A DNA stretch of 64,000 nt from Vibrio syngnathi (GCF_002119525.1 NZ_CP017917.1:682001-746000); one strand, 5' to 3'. Counted from the stretch's first letter, positions 24,102 to 34,601 are shown. A program made the numbers and translations. Notes: generated by a model not told the origin, from the letters alone.

Positions 24102-26231
24102 ATGTTTTCAAAAAAGCCATTGGCTTTAATGATCGGCGCAGTATTAGCTTCACCAGCAGTATTGGCAGAAGCAGTAAAAACTGACGAGCATATGGTTGTT
24201 GAAGGTCGTGATTACGGTTATAAAGCCGACACGAATACAACAGCAATGCGCATGGAGGCGACTCAATTAGAGACTCCAGGACAAGTTACGATTATCAGTG
24301 AGCAAATCATTGATGAGCAACGCGCAAGCACGCTTGGCGAAGTATTAAAAAATGATGCGTCAATTTCAGCGGGTTCTAAATCAACGAACCGTGAGCGCTT
24401 CAATCTACGTGGTTTCTCTCTAGGAAGCAGTTCTGGTTACTTGCGCGATGGCGTTCAACACTGGTCTCATTACCGTCAACCGGTAGAGCTACTAGAACGT
24501 GTTGAAGTACTAAAAGGCCCTGCAGGTTTGCTCTACGGTAAATCAGCACCTGGTGGCCTTGTTAACATGGTTGCTAAGAAGCCTACGTATGAAACTCAAG
24601 TTAGCGTAAGCCAAGACATTGGTTCTGACAGCTACACACGTACTACCGCTGATGTAAGCGGTTCATTGAACGATGATCAAACTCTACGTGCTCGTCTTAT
24701 TGTTTCACAAGAAAACCAAGACTCTTACCGTACGCGTTTTGACGGCACAGATGTAGAGACTGACCGCTTTGTTGGTGGCCTATTTGTTGATTACGATATC
24801 AACGAAGATGTGATGCTATCTGCGCATTACGACCGTACTCAAGAGTTGGGTGATCTAGATAACGGCTCAAAGATTGATACAAAAACAGGTAAAGCGATTA
24901 CCCCAAATACGGTTAATGACCAACGCTTCGCACAAACAGACAACGACGTAGCAAACTACGGTGTGGCTGTTACAGCAAACTTGAGCGATACATGGGCAGT
25001 TAAATCGGGTATCAGTCGTCAGTTTTACGAACGTCGCCGTACTGAATCAGATAACGTTATTGATTCAAAGAAAGACAGAAAAACCAAGAAAACACTAGGT
25101 TATGGTTACAAAGTGTCAGACCGTCATGATGAGTGGACGTTTGATACGGCTTACGTGGATTTTACTGGTGATGTTGATGCATTTGGTGTGAATCACCGTC
25201 TGTTGGTGGGTGCAAATGGGTTGCACTACGATTACAAGCGCCTGTACGTATCAGACTACGCTTGTTTTAACGCTTCAGAAGCAGACACAATGAAAGAGTG
25301 TGGCAAAGGCTTTGATATGCCTGCAGACATTCACTATAACAACGATGATTCAGTATCACACTCGAAGAGCCAACACTACGGTCTATATCTTCAAGATTTA
25401 GTGACGTTCAGTGAGCAGTGGCAAGCACTTGCTGGTGTTCGTTTCGCTTACGATGATACGACGAGCAGTTCTGGTAAAGAAGAGAGCTACAATAACATCC
25501 TACCTAAGTTCGGTGCGATTTACTCTCCGGCGCCAAACGGTTCTATTTACGCGGTTTACTCTGAAAGTTTTGAACCTGTAAGTGAGATTTCTGATAAAGA
25601 TGATGTGAACTTCGGCCAGTCTCAAGATGCGAAGAAAGGTACACTTTATGAGCTAGGCTCAAAGTGGGAACTGTTTGATGAGCGTTTATTCGTATCAGGA
25701 GCAGTATTCCAGATCACACAAACGAACATGCAAGTTACAGAAGACCTTCCTGCATCTCATGCAAAAGATACTCGTACTACACAGGTGGGTGAGCAAGTTC
25801 ACACTGGTGTGGAGCTAGCTGCGACGGGCTACGTGACGGATGCGTTCTCTGTAAGTGCATCAACAATGTTCTTAGATGCTGAATATAAGAATGACCCTGC
25901 TCTTAATGGTAAAACACCAGCAGACGTTCCTGAATTTACTGCAAGCATCTGGTCTACTTACGCATTCAACAACGGTACTGACGTTAACCTAGGTGTGTAT
26001 CACGTAGGTGAGCGTTACACTGAAAGTGCTAACACGTTTAAGAAAGACGCTTACACTCGTGTAGATGCAGGTGTTGCACATACTATTAAGTACGATGAGA
26101 ACTTAGATTTTGTTGCACGCTTTAATGTAGAGAACCTGTTTGATACAGATTACCTAGAAGGCGGCAGCACTCGCGGCGTTGTTGTTGGCGAAGGTCGTAA
26201 CTACATGGCTACGTTACAGGTAAAATACTAA
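24102..26231 (+). CDS. TonB-dependent siderophore receptor
   Basis: 709 residues. Signal peptide (1-22, cleavage at VLAEA), TonB-box-like region near DEHMVVEG, plug domain (about 40-160; STLGEVLKNDASI, then RVEVLKGPAGLLYG and GGLVNMVAKKP), and a 22-strand beta barrel ending in Tyr (MATLQVKY). The plug motifs are those of the ferrisiderophore receptor family. It imports an iron chelate across the outer membrane using TonB energy, most likely from the TonB2-type operon that follows 166 bases downstream. The precise ligand is unknown. ATG with GGAGAAAAGGA upstream. Confidence 0.93.
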   Translation: MFSKKPLALMIGAVLASPAVLAEAVKTDEHMVVEGRDYGYKADTNTTAMRMEATQLETPGQVTIISEQIIDEQRASTLGEVLKNDASISAGSKSTNRERFNLRGFSLGSSSGYLRDGVQHWSHYRQPVELLERVEVLKGPAGLLYGKSAPGGLVNMVAKKPTYETQVSVSQDIGSDSYTRTTADVSGSLNDDQTLRARLIVSQENQDSYRTRFDGTDVETDRFVGGLFVDYDINEDVMLSAHYDRTQELGDLDNGSKIDTKTGKAITPNTVNDQRFAQTDNDVANYGVAVTANLSDTWAVKSGISRQFYERRRTESDNVIDSKKDRKTKKTLGYGYKVSDRHDEWTFDTAYVDFTGDVDAFGVNHRLLVGANGLHYDYKRLYVSDYACFNASEADTMKECGKGFDMPADIHYNNDDSVSHSKSQHYGLYLQDLVTFSEQWQALAGVRFAYDDTTSSSGKEESYNNILPKFGAIYSPAPNGSIYAVYSESFEPVSEISDKDDVNFGQSQDAKKGTLYELGSKWELFDERLFVSGAVFQITQTNMQVTEDLPASHAKDTRTTQVGEQVHTGVELAATGYVTDAFSVSASTMFLDAEYKNDPALNGKTPADVPEFTASIWSTYAFNNGTDVNLGVYHVGERYTESANTFKKDAYTRVDAGVAHTIKYDENLDFVARFNVENLFDTDYLEGGSTRGVVVGEGRNYMATLQVKY

Positions 26232-26266
26232 TTTGTTAGTAGGGTACTATTGGTAGCTTAAATATT

Positions 26267-26295
26267 AAGGGGAAGGTTTCGACTTTCCCCTTTCT
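26267..26295 (+). terminator. Probable terminator after the receptor gene
   Basis: AAGGGGAAGG...CTTTCCCCTTTC forms an 8-9 bp stem with a short loop and a weak T-rich tail. Confidence 0.55.
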
Positions 26296-26346
26296 TGATT
26301 CTGCTATTTAGTAAAAATACCCCTAGCAATGCGAGTGGTTTTTAAT

Positions 26347-26365
26347 GATAATGAGACTGCTTATC
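26347..26365 (+). promoter_or_regulatory. Fur box upstream of the TonB2-type operon
   Basis: GATAATGAGACTGCTTATC fits the Fur consensus well in the outer halves (GATAATGA...TTATC). It lies 33 bases before the first start codon, in a good place for repression. Confidence 0.7.
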
Positions 26366-26397
26366 AATAAAACTCATTTGTTCTTCTTCTAAAGTAA

Positions 26398-27177
26398 ATG
26401 ACTACAATTATGAATCTTTTAAAAACTAGCCTAGCACTTGCCATCAGTTTGGTTGCAACGTCATCGATGGCAAACAGCTTGGATCAAGCTCAATCAATTC
26501 AAAACAAGACCAATAACGCGTCGGCTTCGAGCCAAAAGGTTATTGATAAAAGCTCACAAGCAACATTATTGCTGCAAGCTGAGGTTGAGCGTCTGCAAGA
26601 AGAAGTGAAAAATTTAGAAATCTATCACGACCATCTTGCCGCATTGGTTAAGAGCCAAGATCAAGAAGCGCTGAGTATTGAAGGGCAGATCGACGAAATC
26701 AAACTAACACGTCAAGGTGTTGTGCCTTTAATGTACAAGATGATCGATGGTCTCCAGGAAGTTATTGAAAGCGATCTACCTTTCAAGACAAATAGCCGTC
26801 TGCGTCGCGTTGAAAAGCTGAAAGCGATGATGACTCGTGCTGATGTCAGTGACGCTGAAAAATATCGCCGTATTTTAGAGGCGTACCAAATTGAAGTGGA
26901 TTACGGTATTAAGCTCAGTTCTTATTCAAGCCGTGTCGAATTAAGTCAAGATAAAGTGCTTGAAGTTGATGTTTTGCATCTTGGACGTATTTCACTGGTC
27001 GCTCGTAACTTGAACGGTACTCAATATTGGTCTTGGGACCAAAACAGCGCTCAATGGCAAGAGTTGGATTCTTCGATGAAATCTGAGTTGGACAAAGCGT
27101 ACGATATCGCTAATAAGCAAGCATCTCCAAGCTTAATCACTTTACCTGTTTCTTTAACTGTTGCGGAGGTTAAGTAA
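26398..27177 (+). CDS. DUF3450 protein of the TonB2-type system (TtpB-like)
   Basis: 259 residues with a signal peptide (about 1-28, ending SSMANS), then a long coiled coil (about 45-110) and a small C-terminal domain (YWSWDQNSAQWQEL). DUF3450 proteins precede ExbB-type motor genes in Vibrio. It is periplasmic and probably helps couple the motor to receptors. A second ATG at 26410 would also give a good signal peptide; neither has a strong ribosome site. The stop overlaps the next start (TAATG). Confidence 0.88.
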   Translation: MTTIMNLLKTSLALAISLVATSSMANSLDQAQSIQNKTNNASASSQKVIDKSSQATLLLQAEVERLQEEVKNLEIYHDHLAALVKSQDQEALSIEGQIDEIKLTRQGVVPLMYKMIDGLQEVIESDLPFKTNSRLRRVEKLKAMMTRADVSDAEKYRRILEAYQIEVDYGIKLSSYSSRVELSQDKVLEVDVLHLGRISLVARNLNGTQYWSWDQNSAQWQELDSSMKSELDKAYDIANKQASPSLITLPVSLTVAEVK

Positions 27178-28553
27178 TGAACTTAAAGCCATTAGCAGCA
27201 TTGCTTTGCATTACGTCAATTTCATTTTCTGCTTTCTCTGCATCAGATACGACGGCTCAGCTTGTTAACAAAGCAAAATCAGAGAGTCGTACGCAAGCGT
27301 CTCATAACGTAATTCGTGAAGCTGATTTTAAAAAGACAGAACAACAACTCAAAGCGATCAAAGCACAGCTTGAAGCTAAACGTAGCTCTATTCAAGGTGC
27401 GACCGATGTTCTGACTCAGACATTCAGTGATAACGAAAATAAGCTTGCTCGTTTAGAAGAGAAACTGCGTTTAGAAACAGGTAGCTTAGGTGAATTGTTT
27501 GGTGTTGTAAGACAAAATGCAAAAGACCTTGAACATGAGCTATCGGATACAGTGACTAACGTAGATCGCTCAGCGTATACAGAAACTGTTTATCAAATCG
27601 TAGATGCAAAATCATTACCGTCAATGCCCCAGTTAACAGGCCTTTGGTTGAGCATGATGGAGCAAATTCAAGCAAGTTCAGAGATAAGTAAGTCGACAGT
27701 TTCACTTGTTAATAGTGAAGGGGTTACTGAAAAGGCAGAAGCTTATCGACTGGGCTCTATTGGCTTAGTCGCTGAGTCTGGTTACGTATGGTGGGATTCC
27801 AAGCACCAAGATGCGATTGTTTATTTGAAGCAGCCATCAAAAGGTCCAACACTGGCGTCACTTTCTACATTAGCTAATGGCGAAGTGTCTAACGTGGTCG
27901 TCGATCCCTCTCGTGGGTTCATGTTAGAACAATTAGCTTTGGAACCAAGCCTAGCTGATCGCCTGCAAGCGGGTGGTCTAGTTGGTAAAGTTATTCTTGG
28001 CTTGCTGGCAATTGGCTTAATCATCGCATTGGTTCGTGGTATTTCTTTGGCTATCGCTCGTCAGAAGATTCGCGCTCAACTTAAAAAACCTGAACAAGCG
28101 GGAGACAATCCTCTAGGTCGCATTCTTGCGGTTTACGACAAAGAACAAAACCAAACCGTTGAAGCATTAGAACTGCGCCTTTTAGAAGCCGTCGTTGATG
28201 AACAAACTCACCTAGAGAAAGGTTTATCGATGCTTAAGTTATTGGCGGCACTAGCACCAATGCTTGGCTTGTTGGGTACTGTAACCGGCATGATCGAAAC
28301 ATTCCAAGTGATCACACAGTTTGGTAATGGTGACCCTAAAGTCATGGCGGGCGGTATTTCGATGGCGCTTGTAACAACAGTACTTGGCCTTGTTGCAGCA
28401 ATGCCGTTGCTATTGGCACACAACATTTTGAGTACTCAGTCAGAGAACATTCGCAATATTCTTGAAAAGCAGGGTATTGGCCTTGTTGCTGAGCAGGCAG
28501 AAAAGACAGTTGAATCAAAAGCTGTTGTTTCACCAGTTGGGACTGCCGCGTAA
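27177..28553 (+). CDS. TtpC-like large ExbB/TolQ-family proton channel protein
   Basis: 458 residues. Signal peptide, periplasmic coiled-coil region (about 40-130), first membrane helix near 275-295, then a MotA/TolQ/ExbB domain with LLAALAPMLGLLGTVTGMI and a last helix TVLGLVAAMPLLLAHN. The extra periplasmic part distinguishes the TtpC component of Vibrio TonB2 systems from ordinary ExbB. Translationally coupled on both sides. Confidence 0.9.
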   Translation: MNLKPLAALLCITSISFSAFSASDTTAQLVNKAKSESRTQASHNVIREADFKKTEQQLKAIKAQLEAKRSSIQGATDVLTQTFSDNENKLARLEEKLRLETGSLGELFGVVRQNAKDLEHELSDTVTNVDRSAYTETVYQIVDAKSLPSMPQLTGLWLSMMEQIQASSEISKSTVSLVNSEGVTEKAEAYRLGSIGLVAESGYVWWDSKHQDAIVYLKQPSKGPTLASLSTLANGEVSNVVVDPSRGFMLEQLALEPSLADRLQAGGLVGKVILGLLAIGLIIALVRGISLAIARQKIRAQLKKPEQAGDNPLGRILAVYDKEQNQTVEALELRLLEAVVDEQTHLEKGLSMLKLLAALAPMLGLLGTVTGMIETFQVITQFGNGDPKVMAGGISMALVTTVLGLVAAMPLLLAHNILSTQSENIRNILEKQGIGLVAEQAEKTVESKAVVSPVGTAA

Positions 28554-29113
28554 TGGATATTTTGTCGGGTTCTCTATTACCAGCGAGTTGGTTAACGAGT
28601 AACTGGCTGCTGTCTTTATCAAACTTTATGGAGCAGGGCGGTTTCGTCCTGTGGTGGCTAGCCGCTGTCGTCCTCGTTTTTTGGGTACTTGTGGTAGAAC
28701 GCGTGCTTTATCTCGCGTTCTACTTTCCAAAGCAGCGTCAAGCTTGGATTAATCAGTGGCATGAAAGAGAAGAACACTCTTCTTGGTATGCTAAAGCCAT
28801 TCGTGAAGGTTGGTTAGGGCAAGCGAGCATCTTACTTAACCAAAACTTGAACTTTATTAAGCTGTTAGTCGCTATTTGTCCGATGTTGGGTTTGCTCGGT
28901 ACCGTAACCGGTATGATCTCCGTTTTTGATGTCATGGCGACTCAAGGAAGCAGTGACCCTAAATTGATGGCTTCAGGTATCTCGTTGGCAACACTGCCAA
29001 CCATGGCGGGTATGGTTGCTGCGTTAGCGGGCATGTTTGTTCATGCTCGTTTAGCGAAAGTCTGTAACCGCTTAGAATTGAAATTAGAAAAATCTTTAAG
29101 GAGTCAACGATGA
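28553..29113 (+). CDS. exbB: ExbB-type proton channel subunit (ExbB2-like)
   Basis: 186 residues with three membrane helices (about 30-52, 98-125, 140-165) and the ExbB/TolQ signature ICPMLGLLGTVTGMISVFD. With ExbD it converts proton flow into TonB movement. Starts in a TAATG overlap with the previous gene and overlaps exbD by 4 bases. Confidence 0.93.
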   Translation: MDILSGSLLPASWLTSNWLLSLSNFMEQGGFVLWWLAAVVLVFWVLVVERVLYLAFYFPKQRQAWINQWHEREEHSSWYAKAIREGWLGQASILLNQNLNFIKLLVAICPMLGLLGTVTGMISVFDVMATQGSSDPKLMASGISLATLPTMAGMVAALAGMFVHARLAKVCNRLELKLEKSLRSQR

Positions 29114-29514
29114 GACTCGGTCGACGTCATTCTAAAAACGAAGAGGCTCAAATAGACCTTACTTCGATGCTTGATATTGTCTTTATCATGCTTATTTTCT
29201 TTATTGTGACCAGTTCATTTGTTCGTGAATCAGGGGTTGAAGTCAATCGCCCACAAGCTTCAAACGTAGTGAGCCAAAAGGATGCGGGTATCTTTGTTGC
29301 GATTACTTCTGCGAACGACATCTTTATAGATAAACGTGTTGTGGATGTTGAACGTGTTCAAGCGACGTTAGAACACTTATTGCTAGAACAACCTGATGCT
29401 TCTTTGGTTATTCAGGCTGACGAGCATGCTTATAACGGTACGGTTGTTAAAGTGATGGACGCTGCCAAAGGTGCGGGTGTTAAAAATATTGCGCTTGCAG
29501 CTGAAAAGCGATGA
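29110..29514 (+). CDS. exbD: ExbD-type biopolymer transport protein (ExbD2-like)
   Basis: 134 residues: short cytoplasmic N-terminus, one membrane helix (about 18-40) with the essential Asp in SMLDIVFIMLIFFIVTSSF, and a periplasmic domain ending in GAGVKNIALAAEKR. Partner of ExbB. ATGA overlap with exbB. Confidence 0.94.
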   Translation: MRLGRRHSKNEEAQIDLTSMLDIVFIMLIFFIVTSSFVRESGVEVNRPQASNVVSQKDAGIFVAITSANDIFIDKRVVDVERVQATLEHLLLEQPDASLVIQADEHAYNGTVVKVMDAAKGAGVKNIALAAEKR

Positions 29515-29533
29515 TCTTGGAGGATCTTAATCA

Positions 29534-30154
29534 ATGATTCGCCTATTTCTTGCATTACCTTTAGCGGGAGCGTTGGGTTTAGCACTGTTTTCTTTCATGG
29601 CTTGGATGGTTGATAATGGACACCAACGTTCGCCAGAAAATAGTGAGACGTTAAGTTTCAACATGGTAATGGTTGAACAAGAACAAGAAGTACAGAGAAG
29701 GCAACGTGCAGTCCCGGAACAACCCGAAATGCCAGAGCCGCCACCGCAAGCGCAAACGTCTCAGTCGCAAGCTGAAGTAACGCCTCTGAATTCAATGTCT
29801 TCACTGTCTTCACTGGATTTGAATACTTCAATTGAAGGCCTAGCGATTAACGCTCCAACATTTTCTGATTTTGGGTCAAATCAACAGGTAATGCCGCTTT
29901 ATCGAGTTGAACCTCGTTATCCAGCAAAAGCGCTCAAGCGTGGCGCAGAAGGGTATGTCATTTTGTCTTTTACAATCGATGAAACAGGACGTTCTGTTGA
30001 TATTCAAGTTACGGATGCAAATCCACGTCGTATGTTTGAACGTGAAGCGATAAGAGCACTTAAAAAATGGAAGTATCAACCCAAAGTCGTCGATGGAAAA
30101 GCGGTCACTCAGGTTGGTCAAACCGTGAAACTAGAGTTTAAGTTGGCAAAATGA
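29534..30154 (+). CDS. tonB: TonB-family energy transducer (TonB2-like)
   Basis: 206 residues: N-terminal membrane anchor (about 1-26), Pro/Glu/Gln-rich linker (PEQPEMPEPPPQAQ), and a C-terminal TonB domain (YRVEPRYPAKALKRGAEGYV... through FEREAIRALKKWKYQPK). The periplasmic span is short, as in TonB2 proteins. GGAGG precedes the start. Stop overlaps the TPR gene start. Confidence 0.94.
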   Translation: MIRLFLALPLAGALGLALFSFMAWMVDNGHQRSPENSETLSFNMVMVEQEQEVQRRQRAVPEQPEMPEPPPQAQTSQSQAEVTPLNSMSSLSSLDLNTSIEGLAINAPTFSDFGSNQQVMPLYRVEPRYPAKALKRGAEGYVILSFTIDETGRSVDIQVTDANPRRMFEREAIRALKKWKYQPKVVDGKAVTQVGQTVKLEFKLAK

Positions 30155-31329
30155 TGAAACAGATATGGATATTAGTGGGCTTGTTGATAATGCCCCTCAC
30201 ATTACCGGCAAAAGAGCTTACCCAATACACCGTTATTCGTGTTCAAAAGGCGAATAAACTTGCTCAAGAGGAGCAGGTTAAACAGGCGATTGAGGTCTTG
30301 GCTAGTTTGGAGTTATCTAAAGGCTATGACAAAGCCTATGTCGCTCGCATGCTTGGTGTGTTTTACTGGCAAGATGGTAAAACAGAGACGGCAATCAAGC
30401 AGCTTACTTATGCAGTGGATAGTGGCTTATTGGTCGATGAGCAAGCTTGGGTAACGAAACGTATGTTAGCTGATTTACTGCTTAGCGAGCAGCATTTTAA
30501 AGCGGCATTACCACACTATTATGAGCTCGTTAAAGCAGCACCGGAAACTGAAAAGAAAGACACGCTTTGGATGCGAATTGCTCAAGCTGAATACCAAATT
30601 GAAAACTGGACGAAAGTACTGGCGGCTATAGGTAATCATAACAAGTTCAATTCAAAACCACAGTTGTCGCCTCTCTCGTTAAAACTGGGTGCTCAACTAC
30701 AGTTAAAACAATGGAAGCAATCAATTCCTACGTTAGAAAGTTTAGTTGAACTTCAACCCGAAAAAGACAACTGGTGGCGCCAACTCGTTGGGATTCAGTT
30801 AAGGTTAGAGCGCAGCCGAGATGCGTTAAATACTTTAGCACTTGCCGAGCTACAAGGTGTTGAATTGAATAATTCAGACCGCAGGCTACTTGCTCAACTG
30901 TACGCAAAGCGAGGCATCCCTGAGCGCGCTGCGCAAGAAATTAGTAAGTTAGATGATGCAAACAGTGATGTTCAACTTCTCGCTGAGCAAGCAACCTACT
31001 GGCAACTCGCAAAAGAGTGGGACAATGCCATTGAAGTGTGGACGTTAGCGTCGAACATGAACACTCGATACCATTGGAATGTTGCTCAATTATTGGTTCA
31101 GCAAGGTTACTACAAGCGAGCTCTGGTTGTTTTAGATAAAGTAAAAGACAAAAACAAGCAAGCCGACGTTGCATTGGCGAAAGTACGTTCATGGTATAAG
31201 TTGAAGAACTTAGATAATGCTCTCGCTCAAGCTAAGCGGGCGAACAACATTGAACCGTCTCCTGAGGCTAAAGGGTGGATCAAATATTTGACCCAGCTGA
31301 GAACGGTAAGCGAAAGTGGAAACGCCTAA
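30151..31329 (+). CDS. TPR-repeat periplasmic protein of the TonB2-type operon
   Basis: 392 residues with a signal peptide (1-20, LTLPAKE) and tetratricopeptide-like helical pairs across the length (for example ARMLGVFYWQDGKTETAIKQL, AQLLVQQGYYKRALVVLDKV). Last gene of the operon; proteins of this kind follow tonB2 in Vibrio and probably scaffold the complex. Followed by a strong terminator. Confidence 0.88.
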   Translation: MMKQIWILVGLLIMPLTLPAKELTQYTVIRVQKANKLAQEEQVKQAIEVLASLELSKGYDKAYVARMLGVFYWQDGKTETAIKQLTYAVDSGLLVDEQAWVTKRMLADLLLSEQHFKAALPHYYELVKAAPETEKKDTLWMRIAQAEYQIENWTKVLAAIGNHNKFNSKPQLSPLSLKLGAQLQLKQWKQSIPTLESLVELQPEKDNWWRQLVGIQLRLERSRDALNTLALAELQGVELNNSDRRLLAQLYAKRGIPERAAQEISKLDDANSDVQLLAEQATYWQLAKEWDNAIEVWTLASNMNTRYHWNVAQLLVQQGYYKRALVVLDKVKDKNKQADVALAKVRSWYKLKNLDNALAQAKRANNIEPSPEAKGWIKYLTQLRTVSESGNA

Positions 31330-31377
31330 TCACATATAGTTAGAAGCTAGAAAGCAGATTATCAAGATAAGATAATG

Positions 31378-31416
31378 AAGGGTGTCATTTGAACGTTCAA
31401 ATGACACCCTTTTTTG
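31378..31416 (+). terminator. Terminator of the TonB2-type operon
   Basis: A long perfect palindrome, AAGGGTGTCATTTGAA meeting its complement with almost no loop, followed by a T run. Confidence 0.92.
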
Positions 31417-31496
31417 TATTCAATATACTTAAACCTAGGTGCCTGAGCGGTGCGGTTGTTTGACTGAGGTAAGAATAAAGATAAAGAAAATTCAAG

Positions 31497-31818
31497 TTAA
31501 AGGCTGCACATCTCGCCACTGTGTGATCCCGCAATGATCACTCCGCTTTGGTCTACAATCCAGTTAATGGTGCAGTCACGATAGGGGTTTTTGAAAGAAT
31601 GTTGTATTTTCACCATTCTCGAGTGAGGTTTGAGTTTCTACCCAAGCAAATGTGCGTGACTCCCAAAATGTAACGGCTTGAGAGTGGGGCGTTAAATACA
31701 ACGCTTGAGCATCTACAATATTGGCACCGATATAACTCTCGATATGTTCGTCAGTACTAACAATCTGGTTAGTGCAAGCGGTGATAAAGATCATAGCAAT
31801 AGGAATATAAATACGCAT
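31497..31818 (-). pseudogene. Small lipoprotein gene, frameshifted in this copy
   Basis: The intact reading is in the second copy (61800-62120, 106 residues). Here one extra T near 31606 shifts the frame after ENGE, so the last ~30 residues are lost and an early stop appears at 31576. Lipobox FITAC (Cys15) marks a lipoprotein; the mature part ends with Cys-containing GSHSGEMCSL. Function unknown. Probably a sequencing error, because this is where the error-rich segment begins. Confidence 0.75.
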
Positions 31819-31985
31819 TAAAAATCCTTTTTACTGAGTATGACTTGTTCATATATGTAAACATACAATAGCATTATTTAGATTTGTAAATATGTCATTG
31901 TCGTTTCTCTATCTTAGCCATGCTTCATGATCACCTTTTTCTGAAAACGTGACTTACCGACGAACAGAAATTTAACTGCCTTGAG

Positions 31986-33078
31986 TTATCGAAGTGAAGA
32001 GTATTTTATCGCGTCTTTTTCAAACTGAACGACTTTCGATCCTACTGATTTCAGTGCTCGTTGATATGCATCAACATCATGGCCGACAATTGATAACGCC
32101 GCGTCATAAGGAGATATCGCTTTTCCAGTTGTTCTATTTTATAACCAAGTTGGTCTAATAGATAATCACCGATGCGCCGGTATTATAAAAGACACTAAAC
32201 CCAAAGTGCCACTTTACCTCTTTTTGAGTCTTGAGGTTCAAGACGGTTCCTCTTCCCTTGTCAAAGCTCAAGCTATCATTTTTATATACCTCTCTAGCGC
32301 GCAGCACCGTGATGTATTCTGCTGAGCCTTCGATACGCTCTTGTGACAGAGCCATGTTCTCAACCAGCGAAGTATTGTCATTGAGCATTTGTCTATGTCG
32401 AATGGCGACATACTGTTTCAATAGCTCACGAGCTTCCACCTTAGTCAATTTTCTAGGTAGTCCATCAAACAGCTCGGTGAGTATTAACTCGTCTTGGATA
32501 ATGCTTTTGGTTGTAGGGTAATTGTCAACGTCCTGTCGCCAATTGCTTTTGTTCGCCCAAGAGGTTTGGTAAATGTGGAACACCTCATGAGGCGCAAATA
32601 AAAGATCATTGGTAAATGGGTGTTGGTTCTTAGCGACTGCATCGGTGTATTTTTGTGCGTAGTACTTGTGACCATCAATCAGTAAGTCGAAGGTATACAG
32701 GTTGTTCGAACCGTTGTTTATCTTAGTTACCGCATCATACATTCCCTTTTTGTATTCATAGATACTCATACCACCAGATTCTGCTGAACCAATCTTGGTC
32801 GCACCTTTTAGAACTGACTGAGGATTAATGATGAATGCATTTATAGGCTGATCCTTAGCATTGACACGAATGAGGTAGTGGGGTCTTTTGGCGTAATTAT
32901 ATCCATCCCAGTAATTCAATTTCATGTACTCTCCGACCTGTTTGATCATGGCTTTGTCAGCGACATTTTCAACGCTAGCAACTGCCGTCGATGTCGTGGG
33001 TTTAGGTGAACTCGAGCTCGAATTTGAATTACAAGCAGACAGTAGAAGAATACTTACCCCTAACAATAAACTTTTCAT
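31986..33078 (-). pseudogene. HEVFH-motif lipoprotein gene, frameshifted in this copy
   Basis: Intact version at 62288-63382 (364 residues). Two single-base losses (near 32129 and 32165) cut this copy to 307 residues. See the second copy for the domain description. Confidence 0.8.
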
Positions 33079-33195
33079 GATGACCCTTTATCTAAGCAAA
33101 TATTGGTTAATACATTAACGGTATTCTCAGGTTCGTTCTGTAATAACTTGTAACTCGGTTACTTACATTAGGAGAACGTAAATAATGTAAATTGA

Positions 33196-33220
33196 ATGCC
33201 AATACGAATGATTATCAACT
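33196..33220 (+). promoter_or_regulatory. Weak Fur-box-like sequence upstream of the PepSY/metal locus
   Basis: Around ACGAATGATTATCAAC, one half of the Fur palindrome is clear and the other is poor. It is 40-60 bases upstream of the PepSY gene. Confidence 0.35.
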
Positions 33221-33255
33221 AAATTGTCGCCATAAAATTATAGGTACTGGTTTGT

Positions 33256-33884
33256 ATGTCGTTAAAAAGTAGGGCGGTTCAATCATGGGCTCGTCGACTT
33301 CATGTTTATATTTCAATGGCACTCTTGTTTGTTGTTCTCTTCTTTTCAGTGACAGGCATTACCCTTAATCGCCCTGAGTTATTTGAATCCAGCCAACCCA
33401 ATATCCAACGCTCTACGCTAACGCTTCCCGCGAGTTTGTTTACGCTCCAAGACGGTCGACTGAAAGCCGACGAGTCTGCTTTTGAAAAGTTTTTATTTGA
33501 AGAAGCAAACCTATCTGGCGTTCTTCGGGGTTAGACATCTACGCAGAAGTTGAAGACGGTGAGTTGCTCATCGGTGAAGTGTCTATGGACTTCAAAGGAC
33601 CTGGCTACAACGCTTCTGTGTTTGTCGATGTGACTTCTGAAATGGTGGAAGTCGAAACAACGAATTATGGCGTTATTGCATTGTTGAATGACCTACACAA
33701 AGGGCGTAATAGCGGTGAAGTGTGGAAGTGGTTTATCGATATCACTGCGCTGCTGATGATCTTCTTTGTACTGACTGGCGTGTGCTTACTGTTACCTAAG
33801 AAAAAGACACTCAATACTTCCATCAAATGGACGGTGTTTGGGTCTGCAATCTCACTTGCTATCTATTTTGTTGCCGTGCCTTAA
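33256..33884 (+). pseudogene. PepSY-associated membrane protein, frameshifted in this copy
   Basis: About 209 residues once one missing C near 33526 is restored; the second copy (63561 onward) reads through. N-terminal membrane helix (about 18-40, ending TLNRPELFE), periplasmic domain, DLHKGRNSGEVWKWFIDITAL and two C-terminal helices, as in short PepSY_TM proteins found beside iron and metal uptake genes. First gene of a metal-acquisition locus. Function uncertain: perhaps inner-membrane reductase or partner of periplasmic metal proteins. Confidence 0.8.
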
Positions 33885-33968
33885 CCCTCCATTAGGTTGA
33901 TGAGTCTGCTTGATGAATCAGCTCGAAGAACGAACTAAAGGTTAAACGGATTTAAAAGGTTGTTAAAC

Positions 33969-34554
33969 ATGAAAAAAATGAATTGGAGTAAGGCTCTTTT
34001 GGCTTTGTCTCTTTCTACCTAGCCTTGGAATGGCACAAGCGATTCCTGATACGGCGAAATTGGATGTGAATTTAGAGTTGCCCAAGATTGATACCTCTAT
34101 GTATGCGCGTCCTTACGTGGCGGTGTGGGTAGAAAACAGTGAACGAAAGTCAGTGAAAACCATTGAGCTTTGGGTCGGTAAAGACGAATGGCTAAAAGAC
34201 TTACGCAGTTGGTGGAGAAAAGTTGGCCGTTACGATCGTGAACTTGTTGATGCTGTGACTTCTGCAACACGCCCAGCTGGTCAATATCGTTTCGTTTGGG
34301 ATGGCAAGAGCGACAGCGGTGAAACCCTTGAACAAGGTGAGTACACGGTGCATGTCGAAGTCGTGCGTGAACACGGTGGCCGTAACTACCTTCGCCAAAA
34401 AGTATCCCTGACAGATTCAAACGCCTCTTATGAATTAAAAGCAACGGAAGAGACGGGGAAAATTATCTTGAGCTACATTGCAAATAAATTAGCACATCGG
34501 ATAACACAAGCTGTGCTTTACAAGCGACAGAAAAATCAAAGGTTGGAATCGTAG
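33969..34554 (+). pseudogene. DUF2271 periplasmic protein, frameshifted
   Basis: ATG 33969 gives MKKMNWSKALLALSLST, then an apparent extra T at about 34020 creates a stop; in the next frame the signal peptide continues SLGMAQA and the DUF2271 domain follows (YVAVWVENSERKSVKTIELW, WWRKVGRYDRELVDAVTSATRPAG, FVWDGKSDSGE). The last ~30 residues look unusual and may hide another indel. Commonly found beside PepSY and DUF4198 genes in metal-uptake loci; biochemical role unknown. Confidence 0.8.
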
Positions 34555-34601
34555 GCGCCATTGAGCGACACGGTTAAAGATTACAAATAATGGAATTGAA
34601 C

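Larger units (their letters stand above)
10228..33694 (+). repeat. First copy of a ~30.3 kb head-to-tail direct repeat (part present twice)
   Basis: From 10228 (inside the molybdopterin gene) to 33694 every gene recurs in the same order and strand from 40541 to the window end. The offset is 30,302-30,314 bases, changing only through small indels. This copy is clean up to about 31,606. Confidence 0.97.
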